From Perognathus longimembris pacificus (Eukaryota; Chordata; Mammalia; Rodentia; Heteromyidae), in assembly GCF_023159225.1 (NCBI RefSeq), contig NC_063161.1, forward strand, positions 71,390,767-71,454,766: a stretch of DNA of 64,000 nucleotides. The letters are read 5' to 3'. A model generated the notes under the pieces. That model saw nothing but the letters and a program-made list of their open reading frames with translations, was not told the DNA's origin and did not search any database. Position 1 is the first letter of the stretch. Each line of letters begins with the position of its first letter. Shown in pieces: positions 33,166 to 52,870 of this stretch. The translations under genes were made by a program, and so were the position numbers.

Positions 33166-34284
33166 ATGAATATATCTTTATGTGTTCTGAATATTAGAAT
33201 ATTAGATAAATCCTGATCCATGTTGGATGTGGATAAATAAAATGGAAATTGTCTTAAAAATGCAGTGTGGACAGAGTCCAGGCCCTGAGTTCAAGGCCCA
33301 GGACTGGCAAACAAACACTTAGTTACGTGGCATGCTGTCTGGCATCTGGCCCTTGTGGGGAGTATTTTCCTCCAGGAGCAGCCTAGCCTAGGGGGACTGC
33401 TCTGTGGGGGCAGGAAACTTAGCACTGGGGGGCCTCTTGAGACAAAGCCCTCAGCGTAAGCTGCAGGACTGGCCCTCAAGCACCACCCCACCACCCTGGC
33501 TTCTCCAGGACTGGCCAGAGCCTGTGGGAGCTGTGGAGAGACATGTTCTCTATTTGAGGACATCTGACTCTGCTCCCAATCCCAGGCCCCGGCGTTGGCG
33601 GGTTTGTCCTCGCCTTCCCCAGGGTAACCTGTCCTCCAGGTCATCCTCTCAGGCCGTTAGTAATGAGGACAAATGACATGACTCACTGGGTACCTGGGTG
33701 TCTGGGGCCCGCAGCCATGACTCATGGTACCCAATGTACATCATGATCAACATCAGAAGAGTGGGCCTGGACAGGTGGGCAATGCCAGCATCCACGGACA
33801 CTCAGGTCCTTTTGACCCTGTCCCCATCCAGGGGCCTTGCCAAGAGTCTTCCTCCTGGTCCCCAAAGGACATGGGACAGAGGGGACAGTGGGCAGGATGA
33901 CTGCAGCTGGCCTGGCACATGCAAGGTTCTGGGTCTCACCCCCAGCACTGCACAGGAGAGGAAGTGTGGCATGCGTTTGTGACCCGCTCTCTTCTGGGAA
34001 GGAGACCACACGAGGAAGTTTTCCTAAGTCAGGTAAGGAGTACATTTCTTTTAAGAAAATGTCACCCCTTCCTTCACTTTCTCCCCTCCCAACCTCACGC
34101 ACAAGTTGTGTAGTTCATTTTCTTTTTTTGTTTTTTGGGTACTGAGGGTCAAACCCTAGATGTTGCACTTGCTAGGAATACCAGCCCATGTAGTTCTTTT
34201 TCAGCATAGCATCTAGTGAGTACCACTCTCCTGCCTTTGTTCGCCCTGTGTCCCTCTCATTTCTGTGCCTGTCTCTCCCCCCCT

Positions 34285-34575
34285 CCCCCCCAGTGCTGGG
34301 GCTTGACCTCAGGGCCTGAGCACTGTCCCTGGCTTCTTTTTGCTCAAGGCTAGCACTCTGCCACTTGAGCCACAGCACCACTTCCAGTTTCATGGTGGTT
34401 AATTGAAGGTAAGAGTTTCTTTTATTTATTTATTTATTTATTTTTCTTTCTTTATTTTTTTTTTGAAGGTAAGAGTTTCATGGACTTTTCTGACCAGGCT
34501 GACTTCAAACCAAGATCCTCAGATCTTAGCCTCCCTAGTAACTAGGATTACAGGTGTGAACCACCTGTAATTCAC
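34285..34575 (-). mobile_element. Composite SINE with (TTTA)n inside
   Basis: Tail at about 34285-34420 and head at about 34465-34575, separated by a TTTA tract (34418-34443) and T-rich DNA. Confidence 0.7.
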
Positions 34576-34619
34576 CTGTAGCTTGATGGGTAACTTTTTA
34601 AAGAGTGTCCCACACCAAG

Positions 34620-35215
34620 AACCAATGGCTTACACCTGTAATCCTAGGTACGAGGTGGCTGAGATCAGAGATTCAGTCAGTTTGGGCAGAAAAGTCTAAG
34701 AGAATCTACTGCCATTAAAAAGCAAAATGTCAGGCTAGAGGGGTGGGTTAAAGTGGTTGAGGTCCAGCCATGAGCAAGTAAGCCAACTGTTCAAGATGCA
34801 GTACCAACACAGACACTGACACAGACATGCACATTCTTACCATGTTGTGCGGGCTGGACCCAAACTCCTAGACTCAAGAACCCCACCCCCCAGCTCAGCC
34901 ACCCAAATGTCTGGGGCTACACTGTATTCTGCTGTCCCAGGCTACATGTATGTATGTATGCACCCATGCATGCAAGCAAGCCAGGGGCCAGTGGCTCACA
35001 CCTGTAATCCTAGCTACTAAGGAGACTGAGATCTGAGGGTCATGGTTCAAAGCTAGCTGAGACAGGAAAGACCCCCCCAGAAAACTGGAAGTGGTGCTGT
35101 GGCTCAAAGTGATAGAGCACCAGTCTTAAACAAAAAACCTCAGGGACAAGTGATAGAGCACTAGTCTTGAGCCGACAGCACCCAGGCTCCAAGCTCAAGC
35201 CTGCGACTGACAAGA
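34620..35215 (+). mobile_element. Two composite SINEs
   Basis: A diverged copy at about 34620-34830 and a better one at about 34985-35215, the latter with part of its tail repeated. Confidence 0.7.
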
Positions 35216-36059
35216 TAAACAACATTATTTCCCTTTTGAGCAATTTATTTGGAGAGGCCAGACTGTGCAGGAATGTACAAGCCGCCTGCACAGGCCTGCC
35301 AAGGCTGGGGGGCAGGTATACACATCATGTCCAGACTTCCTGTCCCTATTTTTTTTTTCTTTTCAGTTCCAGCTGATTTTATTTCCTTCTCAAAAGAAGT
35401 CATGTACAAGAGGCACATATCAATAATCTCACAGGCAGTGGACTTGACATGATTAGTTGGCTTTTTTTTTCAATCCCCAAAACATTGTTTTTGTGGCCTT
35501 GAATTTTAAGATAAATATTCTACATGGCATATTGCACAGGATGGGTTAAAAGGCCTCAAAAAGGGAATACAGACAAATGGAGGATTTCCTGTGAAGCTGG
35601 GGGGAATACATGGAAGGAGCCAGGCCTGTTCACCCCAAAGGGCCTTGAGGGGCCTGGGCAAGGTCCTTCAGGACCGGCTCCACATTCCAGTTCTGGAACC
35701 TTCCTGGGGATGTCCCTAGCTGGACACAGAGGCTCTGTCATGGGAGCCCAGGCTTCCACAACTTCTCACTGCCCTCCATCCTGGCAGCCCCTCCAGGCGG
35801 GGAACACCCTCCTCAAAGCAGAGGCCAGGACAAAACACAAGGGCCTCTGGTCTGCACTGCCCTTGCTGACCTTCCTCTGCTCATCTGCCCATCTGTTGTA
35901 CTTCCCAGCTCTGACAATGAAGAGTGAGCCGGCTCCACTCTTCCGGGACCCTTCCTCTGAAGGAAATCAGGAGCTGGCACTGTGGTCACACCTTAATCCT
36001 AGCTGCTCAGGAGGCTGAGATGGAAGGATGGAAGTGTGAAGCCAATGGACACACATTTT

Positions 36060-36245
36060 TTGCCGGTCCTGTGCTTGAACTCAGGATCTGGACACTGTCC
36101 TTGAGCTTCTTTGTGCTCAAGGCTAGTGCTCTGCTACTTGAGCCACAGTGCCACTTCCAGCCTTTTCTGTTTATATTTTTCTATTTACTGAAGAATCGAA
36201 CCCAGGGCTTCATGCATGCTAGGCAAGCTCTCTACCACTAAGCTA
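36060..36245 (-). mobile_element. ID-headed dimeric SINE
   Basis: Minus-strand copy ending about 165 bases beyond the inferred PLOD3 transcript end. Confidence 0.75.
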
Positions 36246-36410
36246 CCTTGAGTGGAAAAAGCCAAGCTTTTAGATGCACAAGGCTGAGTTTGATGCTGTT
36301 TGGGCACACACAAAGAAACAAGTCTGCCAGGGCCCCTACTCTGGATGACAGAGACAGGAGGTGGAGAGGAACAGGCAGATGCAAGACCATGCAAAGCAAA
36401 AGTCAGGAGT

Positions 36411-44042
<7,632 letters not shown>

Positions 44043-44806
44043 GGGGGGCAGTGGGCCGGGGCTGCGTGCAGGCTCACACGGGGCTAGAGTCCGACTGCCG
44101 GGGAAGGTTCTAGAAGTGGGATCAGGGCCGCCCAGCGGGGCAGGCCCGGGGCTCCGCCCTGGAAAAAAAGGCGTAGCCTGAGGCTACGGAGAACCCGAGA
44201 TGCAGACGGCGAGACAAGGCAAGGCTTGTCCCGGGCGCCGAGGGTTTGCCGGGCCGGGGACTGGGGAGGGGCCGAGGGGCTCGGGCGCGCAGGCCGCTTT
44301 GCGCGGAGGGGACGAGCCCGAAACCCAGACGGGAAGTGAGGCCGGGCCGGGGGCCGCAGGGCTTGCGCGCGCGGGGGCGGGGGCGCGCTTCCCACGGCGG
44401 GATGGCGCGGTTTGCCCCCTCGAGTCCCGCGCTCCCCCCGCCCCCCCCCCACCGTCTCCGGAGTGGGGGAACTCTAAGCCGGGGGCTGCCCATATTTAAT
44501 AAAGCGCCCTTAGAAGGACTCAAGGAAAAGAACATTTCTCGAAAAACCAGTGGCACCACCTCTTTAAGCCATTTCGAGGTTTAAAGACTTTCGGGCAACC
44601 ATGTTGAGGCCGGAAGTAGGGCTGCCCTTAAGAAACATGGCGGAAAGCGTTCCCGTCTCCAAGGGAACGTCACGCCGTGACGGGAAAAGCCGGCGGAAGG
44701 CTGCATCGCGCCTGCGCTCGCGGAAGTGAGCGTGGCTCTGCCGCCACTTGGTTGGCTGGTTTAGTCCACATGCGCAGTGGGCTCTTCCGGCAACTGGGTT
44801 GCACAA
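44043..44806. promoter_or_regulatory. Shared bidirectional CpG-island promoter, PLOD3 / ZNHIT1
   Basis: Start codons of PLOD3 (-) and ZNHIT1 (+) are 764 bases apart, and the gap is CpG-rich without TATA boxes. On the ZNHIT1 side are a consensus ETS site CCGGAAGT (44610-44617), a YY1-like AACATGGCGG (44634-44643), a 15-base palindrome CGTCAC-GCC-GTGACG (44668-44682) and a perfect NRF1 site GCGCCTGCGC (44708-44717). This is a typical housekeeping layout. Confidence 0.8.
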
Positions 44807-47800
44807 ATGGTGGAAAAGAAAACGTCGGGTATGTGAGCTCCCCAGCGGTTCTCCCGCTTCTACCACCCGATCCACACCCAGCTGGGACTTGTGGTCTCGC
44901 AGGTCTCACCGGAATTAGGGAAGCCCCCGAACCATTCACACCTGCTCCACGCCGGGCGCTGGCTGGGGATGGAGAGGGAAAAAGTGATTCCAAAAGCCGA
45001 GTTTCTGAGATCGAGACTTGCGGATCCACTTTTGCGTGTCAGGGTTATACGTGCCTTGGGGAGAGGACATGATGAGAGGCATGATGAGACTGTTGTTTCT
45101 CTGTCTTGGCAGTGGGACATTAGGCATATGTGGCTGTTAAACCTTTGAAATGTATCTAGCACTGCCTGAGGAAATTAGTTTCTAATTTTATTCATTCATT
45201 CATTTTGTCGGTTCTGGGGCTTGAACTGGGGGCCTGGGCGCTGACATTGGGCTCTTTTTGCTCAAGGCTGGGACTCCACAGCTCCACTTCCAGTTTTCCT
45301 ATGGTACATTGGAGATAAGAGTCTAATGGACTTTCCTGCTCTTGCTGGCTTCCAACTGTGATCCTCAGATCTCAGCCTCCTAAGTAGCTAGGATTATAGG
45401 TGTGAGCCACCAGCACTTAGCTGTAATTCGAGCAAATTTTGATTTGTCTAGACTTAAATTTGGAGATTTTGAGAGCGAAAGATAAAGACGTGAATACTAT
45501 TAAATTGACTTGCAGTAGATTGAGTTGAGTGATGTCACATTTCTCCAGTCTCTCCGTAGATCTCACCCTCTTTACATACATGAAAGTAAGACTGTGAGAC
45601 ATCTGGCCTGCCTTAATCTGAAAACAACCTCCCTACAAACATCATTCACCAGCCAGGCTGAATACCTGTGGGTTTGTTAAAGGCACCTGCTCTTCCATTG
45701 TAGCCTTCCTTCATGCAGGCTGTCACCAAGGCCTAAACATTTTCCTTTGTCCCCAGTCCAGGCTGCTCATGACTTAGGCTTCAGCCTAGATTTACCGCTA
45801 GAAATCTCCCCTGACTGATCCAAAGCCAGGCTCAGTATTTGTGTCTTGTGCTCTGTACTACTTTGTGCTTCCATGTCTTGCAGCACATTTCTCTTCACAC
45901 TAGACTGTAAATTCCTGCATTACTGGAACCTGGGTGCTGCCTGGGCCTTGCAAAGGAAGAAATAGACAGCGTGACCAAAACTTGGTGCTTTAATTTTTTT
46001 TTTTTTGCCAGTCCTGGGCCTTGGACTCAGGGCCTGAGCACCATCCCTGGCTTCTTCCCACTCAAGGCTAGCACTCTGCCACTTGAGCCACAGCACCACT
46101 TCTGTCTATGTGGTGCTGGGGAATCAAACCGAGAGCTTCATGTGTAGGAGGCAAGCACTCTTGCCACTAGGCCATATTCCCAGCCCGGTGCTTTAATTTT
46201 TATTCCTTCATTTTAAGAGTGTCTCAACATAGCAGACCATGCTAGCCTCAAACGCAAGATCCTCCTGCTCCTACCTCCCCCAAGGTTGGGGTTGAAGTAT
46301 GTACCACCATGCCTGGCAAAGAGCTCAGTACAGTTACCCCTCAGTGCCCATAGGGGATGGGTTCCAGGACCACCACTCTGCTTGGGCACTGAACTCTCTG
46401 CGGTGCTCAAGGCCCAATATAAAAATGCTGTCATATTTCATAGATCCTGCCTTCCCTGTACTTCAAAGTCTCTAGATTATAGGCAATACCTAATATGATG
46501 CAAATGCTACCTGTGTAAATAGTGACCTGGTTTTACTTAGGAATAATGACAAGAACAAGAATCCTATGTATATTCAGTAGAGGTGCAGGTTTGTTTTTTT
46601 CTCTTTTGGAAGTACTAGAGTTTGAACACAGGACCTCATACTTGCTAGGCTGGCGTTCTGTGACGGAACCATGCTTCCAGCCTGGCTTTTTACTATTTGG
46701 GAGGAGTTAGTGAACTGTTCTGTGGAGGCAAGATCACTGAGTAGCTTGGGCTTTCAGGACTGAGTCACCAATGCAGTTTCCAGAACTTCCCTTTTTTTTT
46801 TTGCTGGTCTTGGGGCTTGAACTCAGGGCCTGGGGGTACTGCTGTCCCTTAGCCTCTTTGTGCTCAAGGCTAGCACTCTACAATTTGTGCCACTTACAGA
46901 CTTTTCTGCCCAGGCTGGCAGATCCTCAGATCTCAGCCTCCTGAGTCGTTAGGATTACAGGCTGAACCACTGGCACCTGGTCCAAGACTTTCTTTATCCC
47001 ATTCCATCTAGTTCGCTCCCAGGACCCTGGGCAGCGGCGTGTGCTGGACCGGGCTGCCCGCCAGCGCCGCATCGACCGGCAGCTTGAGGCCCTTGAGAAT
47101 GACAACTTCCAGGATGACCCCCATGCGGGCCTTCCACAGCTCGCCAAGAGGCTGCCTCAGTTTGACGATGATGCAGACACAGGTAAGGCCCCAGGAGATG
47201 CTGCTGAGGAGCTGAGTTGGGGTGGTGGCAGGCCTTTAGGCCAGGAGGCTGATTGGCCCTGCTGGTAATCAGCTCATGTGATAGCACCACCCTCCCTTTT
47301 GTGTGCCTCAGTTTCCTCGTGTGTGCAATAAGGTAGTTGGGGAAGAAAGCCTTAGACTGAGGTGGGATGGGGATGAGAGTGGGCTGTGATTGGAGAAGTG
47401 AAGTTGGGCAGCTGCAGGGAGGTGTGACAGGGGTGTCCCTGGCTTGGTGGCCGCCTCCACACGTCACGCAAACTCATTGCTCTTGACTGCCAGGAAAGAA
47501 AAAGAAGAAAACTCGAGGTGATCATTTTAAACTCCGCTTCCGAAAGAACTTCCAGGCCTTGTTGGAGGAGCAGGTAAGAGAGGGGCTGGCAAGTGGGGGG
47601 AGGGGGATCCTTGGGAAGGAAGAGGTAGCCTAGGCAGGCCTGGACAGTGAGGAGGTGCCGTGTGGGTCAGTGTAGTGTCATGCACCTGTGCAGAACCTGA
47701 GTGTGGCTGAAGGCCCCAACTACCTGACAGCCTGCGCAGGACCCCCGTCGCGGCCCCAGCGCCCCTTCTGTGCTGTGTGCGGCTTCCCCTCGCCCTACAC

Positions 47801-47977
47801 CTGCGTGAGCTGTGGTGCCCGGTACTGTACCGTGCGCTGTCTGGGCACCCACCAGGAGACCAGGTGAGCTGCCCCCCTCCCCCCATGCCCACTTCCCTGC
47901 TCATCCCCACAGCTTCATGAGTCTTGGCTCCTCCCCTGGCCTTCTCTGTCTGTAGGTGTCTGAAGTGGACTGTGTGA
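44807..47977 (+). CDS. ZNHIT1: Zinc finger HIT domain protein 1, 5 exons, 154 aa
   Basis: Subunit of the SRCAP chromatin-remodelling complex that deposits H2A.Z (p18Hamlet). Exons are 44807-44828, 47012-47182, 47494-47573, 47694-47863 and 47956-47977; 465 bases join in frame to 154 residues, equal to human. It starts MVEKKTSVRSQDPGQRR, has a basic GKKKKKTRG stretch around residue 65, and ends with the HIT zinc finger, whose cysteines are in FCAVCGF, CVSCGARYCTVRC and HQETRC. Intron 1 (2.2 kb) carries several SINEs. The gene diverges from PLOD3 and converges on CLDN15. Confidence 0.97.
45212..45420 (-). mobile_element. B1-headed composite SINE in ZNHIT1 intron 1
   Basis: Minus-strand copy with a complete head; opposite to the gene. 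Confidence 0.75.
45998..46186 (-). mobile_element. ID-headed dimeric SINE with target duplication
   Basis: GGTGCTTTAATTTT occurs on both sides (45984-45997 and 46187-46200). The tail is slightly shortened. It lies in ZNHIT1 intron 1. Confidence 0.9.
46800..46985 (-). mobile_element. B1-headed composite SINE next to ZNHIT1 exon 2
   Basis: It ends about 27 bases before exon 2, so the SINE edge sits close to the branch-point region. Confidence 0.75.
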
Positions 47978-48245
47978 GCGGGGTAGAGCCACCCAACACT
48001 GAGCAGACAGAGGCAGGAGCAGAGGACCGGCAGGGAAGGCTGCCTGGCCCAGGAAGCCACAGACTGACCACCAGGGCTGGCCCTGCCCACAGACTGCTGT
48101 AGGACTAAAAGGCCTCGCTGAGGAGCCTCTGGGCTTGGTCATGGGGTGGGGAGGGTGTGGGCCACAGGCTGCCCCCTGCTCCCCTCCCCCCTCACCAGGA
48201 CAGATCCACGCTCAGCCCCTGCTCAGCCCCTGCCACGGAGCTGCC

Positions 48246-48362
48246 TTGGCTACATTTTTCTTTTTTGAGATGGTGTCTTGCCATGTAGCCCAGGCTGATC
48301 TCAGACTTGAGCTCCTGCCTCCCAGGTGCTGAGATTACAAGTGCACCAGCCCATGCCTGGCT
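48246..48362 (-). mobile_element. B1-like element in the ZNHIT1 3' UTR
   Basis: In reverse, with TTTTTTGAGATGGTGTC at its left edge and the GAGATTACAAG motif at its right. Confidence 0.75.
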
Positions 48363-48644
48363 TCTTGGCATTTTGTCTTTGTTTGGTTATCACTTTAGTT
48401 TTTTTTCTTAATTTGTCGGTTTCCCTCCAGGTGGCTAGGAAATGGGGGGGTACACAAGGACTAGGTCCTGTCTTTGTCCTCTGGCACTTAGACCAATCGG
48501 AGTGGTCAGCTAGCCTGTCTTGGAGCCACTGTCCTGTGGAGCAGTGGAGCTTGGGGAGCCCCTGTTGTGGGGCGGCTGCACAGACAAGTTTCTGGTGGCC
48601 TTGGATTCTGGACTTCCTCAGCTGCCTCATGTCTGTGTCTCATG

Positions 48645-48650
48645 AATAAA
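48645..48650 (+). terminator. ZNHIT1: ZNHIT1 polyadenylation signal
   Basis: Canonical AATAAA followed by a TG-rich stretch; it is the first good signal after the stop codon. Confidence 0.8.
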
Positions 48651-48668
48651 TGACTGGAGTGAACTATT

Positions 48669-49861
48669 CCTGAGGTCCCACAGTGTTATTGCTGGCACCT
48701 TCTGAGGCTGTCCCTGCCTGCCTTGGGGACTTCTTTTTCCCTCTCTCAGGAGGCCTGAGGCAGGGCGGGAGGGCAAGAGATCTATGCTGTGTAGTGCTGG
48801 CTGCAGGTTTATGGCTAATCCAGGTGTGGGGCTGTACACCACTAGGAACCCTAACACAGGTGGATCTGTGTTTGCACACCCAGTCAGGATGCAAAGTGCT
48901 CCCCCAGAACTACCAGCCATATTGGACACTGGTGACTCACGCCTGTAATCCTAGCAGCTCAGGAGGGTAAAATCTAAAGACTGCAATTTGAAGCCAGTCC
49001 AGGCAGGAAAGTCTGTGAAGGACACTTATGTCCAATTAACTAGCAAAAAGCTAGAGGTAGCACTGTGGCTCAAGTGGTAGAGTGCTAGCCTTGAGCTCAG
49101 GGACAGTATTGAGGCTGAATTCAAGCCCCAGGACTGACTGAAAAAAACAGCTTGGAAAGTAATGGCAGAAAAATGTCAGTGTGGGGTTGGGGATATGGCC
49201 TAGTGGCAAGAGTGCCTGCCTCATATACATGAAGCCCTGGGTTCGATTCCCCAGCACCATATACAGAAAATGGCCAGAAGTGGCGCTGTGGCTCAAGTAG
49301 CAGAGTGCTAGCCTTGGGCAAAAAAGAAGCCAGGGACAGTGCTCAGGCCCTGAGTTCAAGCCCCAGGACTGGCCAAAAAAAAAAAAAAAAAAGTCAGTGT
49401 GTCCATATTGTTCTAGCTGTGCAGCCTGAGAGGGATGAGGACAAGGGAACAGAGCTGGCACTAAGGGACACACCGAGAGCTTGCCCGACACTTTCCTGAA
49501 AGGAAGGGATATGAACAGGCAGGCAAGAGGGCTGGTGCAGTGCGAGGCCAGGTTAGAGAGTAAGGGAGAAGTGCAGACAGAAGCCAGGGGACTGCTCGGC
49601 AGCTAGGACGCAGGCACTTGCACAGGCCCAGGCCATTGGATGTCAGCTTCTGCCTAGCAGCCTCCTACCTGGTACCCAGGGGCCTGTGACCAGCCTGCCC
49701 ACCACCCAGGGCCTGGGGCTAAGCTGGACATGGAACCTCAGGAAAGCACCTGCTGCAGACCCTGTGGGTCTGACGCATGCCCAGTGGGGCCATCCCCATT
49801 CACAGGGCCCTTGTGACACTGCTGTGCTGGATAAGGAAGTCCAGAGGCAGTGGACAGCCCT
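48669..49861. other. Gap between the converging ZNHIT1 and CLDN15 transcripts
   Basis: No gene is seen. A B1-headed composite SINE (48930-49145) and a young ID-headed dimer (49184-49392) are on the plus strand. Confidence 0.7.
49184..49392 (+). mobile_element. ID-headed dimeric SINE with target duplication
   Basis: GTCAGTGTG flanks it at 49175-49183 and 49393-49401; it has a pure A-tail. Confidence 0.9.
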
Positions 49862-50162
49862 GAGAGTCACAATATACATTTATTTATGCACGTATTTATA
49901 TAGGACACACAGATGAGGAAGGACTCCAGAGCCCTTCTGGGCCTGGGGGGGTCCAGATGATGAGGTGGGCCGCCACCCCCTCCCCCACCTCCCCCGCCAA
50001 GGAAAGGGGACAAGGAAGAGGAGGTAGTGGTGCGCCTGGGCAGGACTTCCCTGAGTTTTTTAGGGGCAGTTGGTCCCAGGGCTGGGAAGGGGACCCTTCC
50101 CACTGGGGGGTGATGCAGAGAGCTGGGGGGTCCACAGGCCAGGACTCCAATACCTATTACAC
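49862..50162 (-). other. CLDN15: CLDN15 3' untranslated region
   Basis: Roughly 300 bases from the stop codon to the inferred cleavage just past the AATAAA on the minus strand (49884-49879). Confidence 0.75.
49879..49884 (-). terminator. CLDN15: CLDN15 polyadenylation signal
   Basis: AATAAA on the minus strand within an A/T-rich stretch about 280 bases after the stop codon. Confidence 0.8.
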
Positions 50163-52813
50163 CTACACGTAAGCATTTTTGCCATATTTTCCAAAGCTAA
50201 TGTCTTCATCCGAGGAGGCAGGGGCCGCCACCACCACCGTAGATGCCTTGTATGGAAGCCTGGGCCTGTGGGAGAGGCATGTCACCAGAGGAGCCTTTCT
50301 CCCTGCCCCCCTCTGTCCCCTCCTCACCCTGTCGCCCCCTTCTGGCCCTCCTCCTCACCCCATCCTCCCCTCCTTGCCCCTTCCCCCTGCTTGCCCCTCC
50401 TCCTCACCGAGTGGCCGGGTCCTCTTTGGAGCCACAGCAGCAGCTGGAGCCGAGGCAGATGCCACCCAGGATGGACAGCAGGGAGGCGCTCCAGCCCAGG
50501 TAGAGGGCAGGGCCCAGCTCATACCTGGATGGAGTGAGTATGGTGAGGGGGGAAGGATGCCCCCCCCCAACCTCAGAGCAGGCGGCTCCCCACTCACTTG
50601 GTCCCGTTGTACAGAGGGTTGAAGAAGTTCTGGGTGATGTTGACCGCATACCAGCAGATGGCCACCATCCCGCAGACTCCTGGGAGGTAGAGGAGGCTGC
50701 ACTAGTGCGTGGAGCCAGAGCAAAGGGGACTTGGGGACTGGGGGTGTTTCTATCCAATCCCTTCCTCCCACTCCAGCCCAGAAGCCTTCCTGTTCCAACA
50801 CTCAGGACCCTCACCGAGCGACCTTCCTCCTTCCACCTCGCCCTATTCACTCTACCCCTAAGGCCTGGAGCCCATATCCCAATCCTGAGTATTCTGAAGG
50901 CCCAGGGCCCCTTTGCTTGGGCCTCATAAAGCCCTCCACCTGGTTATCACTTCTCCACTGGCTGTGAACCTTTTGTTGTTGTTGGTCATGGGGCTTGAAC
51001 TCTGGGCCTGGGCACTGTCCCTGAGCTCTTCAGCTCAAGGCTAGCGCTCTACCACTTGAGCCACAGCACCACTTCTGGTTTTCTGATGGTTAATTGGAGA
51101 TAGGAGTCTCAAAGACTTTCCTGCCCAGGCTGGCTTTGAACTGTGGGCATAGCACAGGTGACATGGGTCCAGGATGGGTGAAGTGGATCCAGCATGTGTG
51201 ACGTGGCTGGGTGACACGGCTGGGTGACCCGGCCCGTGACCTAACTCTACCTCATGGCAGTGCAAGTTCTCCAGGCCCACTTGGCTCGGGTCATTGCCAC
51301 TACCTGGCTCACACCTGACCTTGTGAGCCCCGGGTTCTCCCCAGAGATTTGAGAAGTACAGAGGTGGGTGGAGGAAGGCGGCTTAGGAGATGAGGGTAGA
51401 GAGCCCAGAACCACCCCCTTCCCCATTACCAGCCAGTATGTCCAGGGCGCCTGCGATGGCCGCCAGCTTGGCTTTCCTGGAGAGCTCCATGCTTCCAAAA
51501 TTGGTGCAGCGCAGCCCCAGCAGGCCTAGACCGAGGCCCAGGAAGCCCAGGAGGATGGCGGTGATCATGAGAGCACGGCAGCCCTGGACATACCCTGGGA
51601 GGGAGTGGGGGCGGGACACAGCCATTACCCTTAAGGCCTGCCCTTCCAGCCCCAGGCCCTGGTCCCTGCTAGTTCCCAGTTCCTAGAAGACCACAGGCCC
51701 CTTCCCCACTGCTGTCCTGTTACAGGGTCCCACCTGGCACTCCTACGTATGTAGCCCCCTGGACTGCTGTGGCCTCTTCCTTGGCCAATCTTCTCCCAGG
51801 CATGGCAGTAGAAATGCAAACATCACCCCTTGTTGGGAGTCAGGACTTCATGAAGCCATCAAACCCCACCTCTGACTCCAAGCCCCAAGCCCAGTGCATG
51901 ACCTGAGGGCCTTCCCAGAATGACCAGTAGGGGGCTGTAGTGGCCCATGGCAGAGGGTCAGGGGAGTTTCTGCTCTGGAAAGGTGGGTTACTAGGCTCAG
52001 GACCTATCCAAGTCACTCCATTCATATGCTTAGGGTGCCTCAGTTTCCCCTTTCTCAAAGCTGAGGGCAGCTGCCGCTTCCTTCCTGGCCCTGCTCCTCC
52101 TCCTCTGTCCCTGATAGTCGCCAAGCGGTCTCAAGGACCTTGTACCCCTTTCCCGGGTGGGGCCCAAGCATGTGTTGAAGGGAAAAGGCTGGGTCCTTAC
52201 CAGGAAGAGGGCAAGTGGCCCACGCTAGGGAGCGGGGAGGGGGACAAAGTTCTCTAGGAGAACATGCAGACTCCCAGCCACTCCCTACAGAGTCCCCACC
52301 GATTCTGCGCCCCTCGGGAGGTGTCCCCAGACACGCTGGGAGAGGTGACAGCCAGGCCCCCTCCCTCGGGACACCAGAGCCCTGGAGGAGAAGCTGGGCC
52401 CTGGGCTCCAGCGAGCCGAGCCCCGGCTCCTTCCAGCTGCCTCAGGACCCCGTGGCCCATGTAGGCCCGCAGGGACTCCACTTCTGTGCCCACCCACCCC
52501 TGCAGGCACGGGGTCCACAGAGGAGGGCAATGGAGCAGGTGAGGCCACCCATGTCCTTGCACGCCAGCTATGCACACTCACACAGCCCCACAGGCCCTAT
52601 GGGTGCCAGGCTCTCCAGGCAAATGCCCTCACACGGGCTGCTGCAGCTGTGCATCCCTCTGCCTCCGCGGTGCTTGGGGCCCACACTGGCCTCAGCTCTC
52701 ACAGGGGATGGGGAGATGGCTTGCCTGCCCACAGTCAGTCCTGGACAAAAGGCTGAGAGCTTAAGCCAGAGGAGTCTGCAGGTGTCAGTACCCAGATGCT
52801 CAGGGCATGCTGG

Positions 52814-52870
<57 letters not shown>

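Larger units (their letters stand above)
31302..36410. other. Intergenic stretch between the acyltransferase relic and PLOD3
   Basis: No gene is recognisable. It is mostly SINEs, with a repeat-poor window at about 33320-34130 that carries two TGACTCA sites (near 33680 and 33719), and another at about 35460-35980. Confidence 0.65.
47978..48668 (+). other. ZNHIT1: ZNHIT1 3' untranslated region
   Basis: About 690 bases from the stop to just past the AATAAA at 48645-48650. A B1-like element in reverse orientation sits inside it (48246-48362), so the mature message should carry SINE sequence. Confidence 0.75.
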
